From a virus: a stretch of DNA of 35,418 nucleotides. The position numbers were made by a program, and so were the translations under genes. The notes under the pieces were generated by a model. It was not told the origin of the DNA. It searched no databases and saw nothing but the letters and a program-made list of their open reading frames with translations. Where the stretch lies: the IMG/VR virus record IMGVR_UViG_3300020463_000054, positions 1 through 35,418 of that record; one strand, given 5' to 3'. This document shows, one piece after another, positions 32,858-35,418 of the stretch (within the stretch, counting starts at the first letter, position 1; each line of letters starts with the position of its first letter).

Positions 32858-33048
32858 TAGCCCTTTCCCATGAAAGTTTAGTTAACTATTATAAAACTAA
32901 CTTTGCATTAATGCAACATCACCATTACTCTCTCACTGAGATAGAAGCAATGATGCCATGGGAAAGGGAGATTTACCTGACGTTATTGATTCAACATATA
33001 AAAGAAGAAAATGATAGAATGAAAGAGCAACAAACCAAGAGCAGATAA
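32854..33048 (+). CDS. gp51-like -1 frame extension of gp26 (frameshift product C-terminus)
   Basis: The open -1 frame encodes 64 residues if entered by slippage at the T run. It begins 'LIALSHESLVNYYKTNFALM', continues 'QHHHYSLTEIEAMMPWEREI' and ends 'LTLLIQHIKEENDRMKEQQ' plus four residues. The full fusion would be about 298 residues. The helix pair with 'SLTEIEAMMPWEREIY' resembles the short domains of phage tail assembly chaperone T parts. The only internal ATG, at 32911, lacks a ribosome site and would give 45 residues. The stop TAA at 33046-33048 directly abuts the tape-measure ATG. It lies where T4 has gene 51, but homology to gp51 is not shown. Confidence 0.7.
   Translation, partial: LIALSHESLVNYYKTNFALMQHHHYSLTEIEAMMPWEREIYLTLLIQHIKEENDRMKEQQTKSR
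32861..32968 (+). repeat. 12-bp inverted repeat: frameshift-stimulating RNA structure candidate
   Basis: CCCTTTCCCATG at 32861-32872 is perfectly complementary to CATGGGAAAGGG at 32957-32968. The first arm starts six bases after the slippery heptamer. The 84-base loop itself holds a hairpin (32873-32883 with 32895-32904, ten pairs with one bulged T) that starts directly where the outer stem ends. It also holds a 14-base perfect palindrome, TTGCATTAATGCAA, at 32903-32916. The whole would fold as a multibranched RNA. Seven of the 12 outer pairs are G-C, strong for this AT-rich genome. Confidence 0.7.
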
Positions 33049-34974
33049 ATGGCACAGCTAAGCGACATAATCAAAACTTTAAACCAAAATCAAGAGTCTC
33101 AGGAAGAAACAACTGATGCTGTTAATGAGCTGTCTAGTCTTTTTCGTAAAAAGTTTCTTGCCGAAGAACGTGGCGGTTTAGATAGACTAGAAAGACAAAG
33201 AGAAAGTGGTCGCGGCAGAGGAGGAGGCTTAGGTCTTGGCATTTCTACTCTTAACATACCAGGATTAACCACCTTAAATGGTTTTATTGCACTCATTGGA
33301 AATATTATTAAAAAAATTGTGGCTACTGTAGCAGCGGTAGCAGCAGGTGCAGCCGCATTAGCTGCAGCATTTGCGGGTCTTAGAGGTTGGGAATTGCCAC
33401 TTCTTGAAAAATTAAAAAATATTAGATTGGATTTAAGAAGGCTAATACCTGGTTCTGTTAGCAAGTCTATAACTAAAGCTATGCTAAATTTAAGAGCATC
33501 TATTTTAAGATCCTTTGGTATTAATCCAAAAATTCCCACTGAGTTTGATCCAGAAACAAAAAAGAATATGCAAATTAAAATGACACCTGCAAAAATAATA
33601 TCAGATGTCTATAATAAATTAACTACTAGAATATTAAAATCTTTTGGAATTGGTGCTGATGGCAAACTGATTACTGTTCAAGGAAAGGATGGTAAATTTA
33701 AAACAAATATAATTGGTAGACTTACAATTCAAACAAGAAGTTTCTTCAGACCATTTGTTAATTTAGGTAAAGGCTTAACTAAATTTTTTACTGGACCATT
33801 TTTTCAAACTATTAAAAACACATTAGGTACGGGTGTTGGTGGTATTTTAAAGATGGTTAATAGAATACTATGGCCAATTGGATTTTTAGTCTCTTTATAT
33901 GATGGCGTAACCGCTTATATTAAGTCAGATGCAGATGGATTTATTGCAAAATTAGGTGTTGGTATCGGCGCATTTTTTGGATCGTTTATTGGTGCACCTT
34001 TTGATTTAATGAAAAAGGGAATTAGTTGGATCATAAAAAAATTCTTTAATGTTGAAGTAGATAAGGATGGGAATGCATTACCCGGACAAGGATTAGCTGG
34101 TTGGGCAGTTACTGCACTTAATTCATTTTCATTTGAAAAAATTATTAATGGAGTTATATCTGGACTATATCAATTTGTCCAAGATGGCGTAGATTTTGTA
34201 ATTGATTTCTTTACCGATCCAGCTTTTCGTAAAGAGCAGCTTGCAAAGTTAACAGCACTGGTTACAGGACCAGAAGGTATAATTCAAAAAACTAAAGATT
34301 TTTTTAAGAACATATTTGATTTCTTACCAAGTGCACAAGGTATTAAAGACGCATTATATAATCTTTTACCTGATTGGATGAGAACAGATGCAGATGAAAT
34401 TAGGGAAAAACTTAGAGCCCAAACAAATAGAAGACAAAATCAAGAAAATATTTTAAGACAGGCTTATGGAATTCCACAAGGTGGGGAGATTGATTTTAGT
34501 AGTTTTGATGTATCAAAAATTCTCGGAAATGGTATGTTTGGTGATTCAGGTTATAGAAAAAGTGAAGTTCGACTAGCGATCGGAAGACAAGCTAATGCAG
34601 CTAAGCAAATGGAAGATCTTGCACAGGAATTAAAGGAACTTACTGGATTAAATTTAGGTGGTAAGACAAGTAGTAGAATATCTAAAAAGGTTGGATCATT
34701 AGTTAGGATTCATCCAAACGAATTAGTTGTTCCATTAGAAAAAACTGGTGAAGGTCGTGCTCTTAAAAAATTAGATAAGATATTAAATGCGTCTAATGCT
34801 GAATTACAAATGGCACAAGCACAAAATAATAATTACAGTACTACAAATATGGCGCCGATAATCATTAACAACGTTGATAATAGTAACGTAAATAATTCAC
34901 AATCAGATCGCAGAACGTATGTAGCCACCGGTGGTGCCACCGATGGCTTTAATTTAAATCAGACTGTACAGTAG
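33049..34974 (+). CDS. Tail tape measure / hub protein (gp29-like position)
   Basis: A 641-residue protein. A polar helical N-terminus ('LSDIIKTLNQNQESQEETTD') is followed by a basic Gly/Arg stretch. A long hydrophobic segment lies at about 77-110 ('ALIGNIIKKIVATVAAVAAG') and a second at about 270-345 ('RILWPIGFLVSLYDG', 'LGVGIGAFFGSFIGAPF'). The C-terminal region has 'GSLVRIHPNELVVPLEK', seen at the end of many tape measures, and ends in an Asn-rich tail. Such proteins set tail length and pass into the host membrane on ejection. T4 gp29 (590 residues) has this job and also follows the gp26/gp51 genes. There is no strong ribosome site; the ATG abuts the preceding stop, so coupled translation is likely. 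Confidence 0.75.
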   Translation: MAQLSDIIKTLNQNQESQEETTDAVNELSSLFRKKFLAEERGGLDRLERQRESGRGRGGGLGLGISTLNIPGLTTLNGFIALIGNIIKKIVATVAAVAAGAAALAAAFAGLRGWELPLLEKLKNIRLDLRRLIPGSVSKSITKAMLNLRASILRSFGINPKIPTEFDPETKKNMQIKMTPAKIISDVYNKLTTRILKSFGIGADGKLITVQGKDGKFKTNIIGRLTIQTRSFFRPFVNLGKGLTKFFTGPFFQTIKNTLGTGVGGILKMVNRILWPIGFLVSLYDGVTAYIKSDADGFIAKLGVGIGAFFGSFIGAPFDLMKKGISWIIKKFFNVEVDKDGNALPGQGLAGWAVTALNSFSFEKIINGVISGLYQFVQDGVDFVIDFFTDPAFRKEQLAKLTALVTGPEGIIQKTKDFFKNIFDFLPSAQGIKDALYNLLPDWMRTDADEIREKLRAQTNRRQNQENILRQAYGIPQGGEIDFSSFDVSKILGNGMFGDSGYRKSEVRLAIGRQANAAKQMEDLAQELKELTGLNLGGKTSSRISKKVGSLVRIHPNELVVPLEKTGEGRALKKLDKILNASNAELQMAQAQNNNYSTTNMAPIIINNVDNSNVNNSQSDRRTYVATGGATDGFNLNQTVQ

Positions 34975-35418
34975 TTAGTCTGCTTCTGCAAGCTTTGCAA
35001 AATAACTAAGAGTGTCATCATCGTCTTCGACTTTGGTTTGCTCCGCAGTTACTGGTGCACGCTGAGGTTCAGGTGCTGGTTCAGGATCATTCATCTGACG
35101 AGTTTGAGCAATAGTCGGTTCACCTGCATTTGCAAATTCACCAAGAATTGTCATAAGCTTTGCTTTTAACTCATCATACGTTTTGTAGTTTGCAGGATCT
35201 GACCATTCAGATAGATCATACATCTGATCGTAAACAGTTTCGAGTTGCGCATCATCACCACTTAAAAGAGGTTTTTGCTTTGCGAACTCAGACTTATCAT
35301 AGTTACGATAGCCTTCGACATTACGGATCTTTAATTTAAAGTCCGCACCTTCCCACATATCAAATGGATTGATTGCATCTTCGTCTGCAAATTCTGGTTG
35401 CATCATATCCATAATCTT
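34975..35418 (-). CDS. 32: ssDNA-binding protein gp32, C-terminal part (5' end outside window)
   Basis: The frame stays open to the right edge, so the ATG at 35412 is internal and only the last 147 residues are present. 'NPFDMWEGADFKLKIRNVEG' followed by 'YRNYDKSEFAKQKPLL' is the conserved core end of gp32. A Pro/Gln-rich linker leads to the acidic tail 'VEDDDDTLSYFAKLAEAD'. In T4 the acidic tail binds replication proteins such as gp59 and gp61. It is transcribed towards the tape-measure gene, and the two stop codons are adjacent with no bases between them; no terminator is visible. Confidence 0.88.
   Translation of the reverse strand, partial: KIMDMMQPEFADEDAINPFDMWEGADFKLKIRNVEGYRNYDKSEFAKQKPLLSGDDAQLETVYDQMYDLSEWSDPANYKTYDELKAKLMTILGEFANAGEPTIAQTRQMNDPEPAPEPQRAPVTAEQTKVEDDDDTLSYFAKLAEAD

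Noticed and set aside
32861-32968. The 12-bp inverted repeat as a transcription terminator or mobile-element end
   Set aside because: The 84-base loop is open coding sequence, no T tract follows the second arm, and there is no target duplication or transposase.
32911-33048. A 45-residue gene starting at the internal ATG of the -1 frame after gp26
   Set aside because: There is no Shine-Dalgarno sequence, and the frame is coding-like well before this ATG, back to the T run; entry by frameshift explains the open part upstream better. It remains the main alternative.
33099-33539. Minus-strand open frame of 146 codons opposite the tape-measure start
   Set aside because: It mirrors the Ala/Gly-rich and hydrophobic tape-measure sequence, with no ribosome site or family match.
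34925-34934. CCACCGGTGG palindrome near the tape-measure end as a terminator
   Set aside because: It lies inside coding sequence ('ATGGATDG'), has no loop or following T tract, and is probably codon repetition.
1-35418. CRISPR arrays, tRNA genes, insertion sequences, attachment sites
   Set aside because: No regularly spaced direct repeats, cloverleaf-like sequence, transposase or integrase were seen on either strand by reading; coding density leaves no gap above 300 bases. A tRNA search program was not available.

Overview
The window reads as part of a low-GC, T4-like contractile-tailed phage genome (a myovirus). It holds recognisable relatives of T4 gp48, gp53, gp5, gp25, gp6, gp7, gp8, gp4, gp26, gp32 and a tape measure. 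Fibre proteins built from 'LxYDxxTG' repeats and 'NDLxEGxNLY' motifs, a DUF4815 protein and a cupredoxin-like fibre tip resemble marine cyanophage or pelagiphage relatives of T4. Family names come from recalled sequence patterns, since no search could be run. The host cannot be determined: no tRNA, integrase or host metabolic gene is visible.

Layout. About 1-30413 is a tightly packed minus-strand block read right to left. It begins with the tube cap (gp48), gp53, a gp27-like hub protein and a split gp5 assembly: OB fold plus lysozyme, then an amidase, then a beta-helix spike. Next come a 209-aa protein, gp25, gp6, a short gp7, a fibre with a cupredoxin-like tip, a subtilisin-like protease, a second fibre protein, gp8, a 1743-aa DUF4815 protein and several small structural proteins. 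After these are a coiled-coil repeat protein, two glycosyltransferase-like genes flanking a methyltransferase-like gene, a BppU-like protein, and a long repeat fibre cut by the left window edge. From 30454 to 34974 the plus strand carries gp4, a conserved structural protein, a tail-tube-family protein, gp26 and the tape measure. The right edge holds the 3' end of gene 32, convergent with the tape measure.

Five perfect T4-type late promoter boxes (TATAAATA) sit where operons should start, four of them in the extended form TATAAATAG. They divide the block into wedge/hub, wedge/fibre and outer-fibre units. A weaker box may drive gp4.

The most notable observation is at the end of gp26. A run of eight T's directly before the gp26 stop, a six-base spacer and a perfect 12-bp long-range stem lie where a -1 reading frame opens for 64 codons. 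That frame ends in a stop codon directly abutting the tape-measure ATG. This is the arrangement of a programmed -1 frameshift making a long tail-assembly chaperone, like lambda gpG/gpGT, here applied to the T4 gp26/gp51 position.
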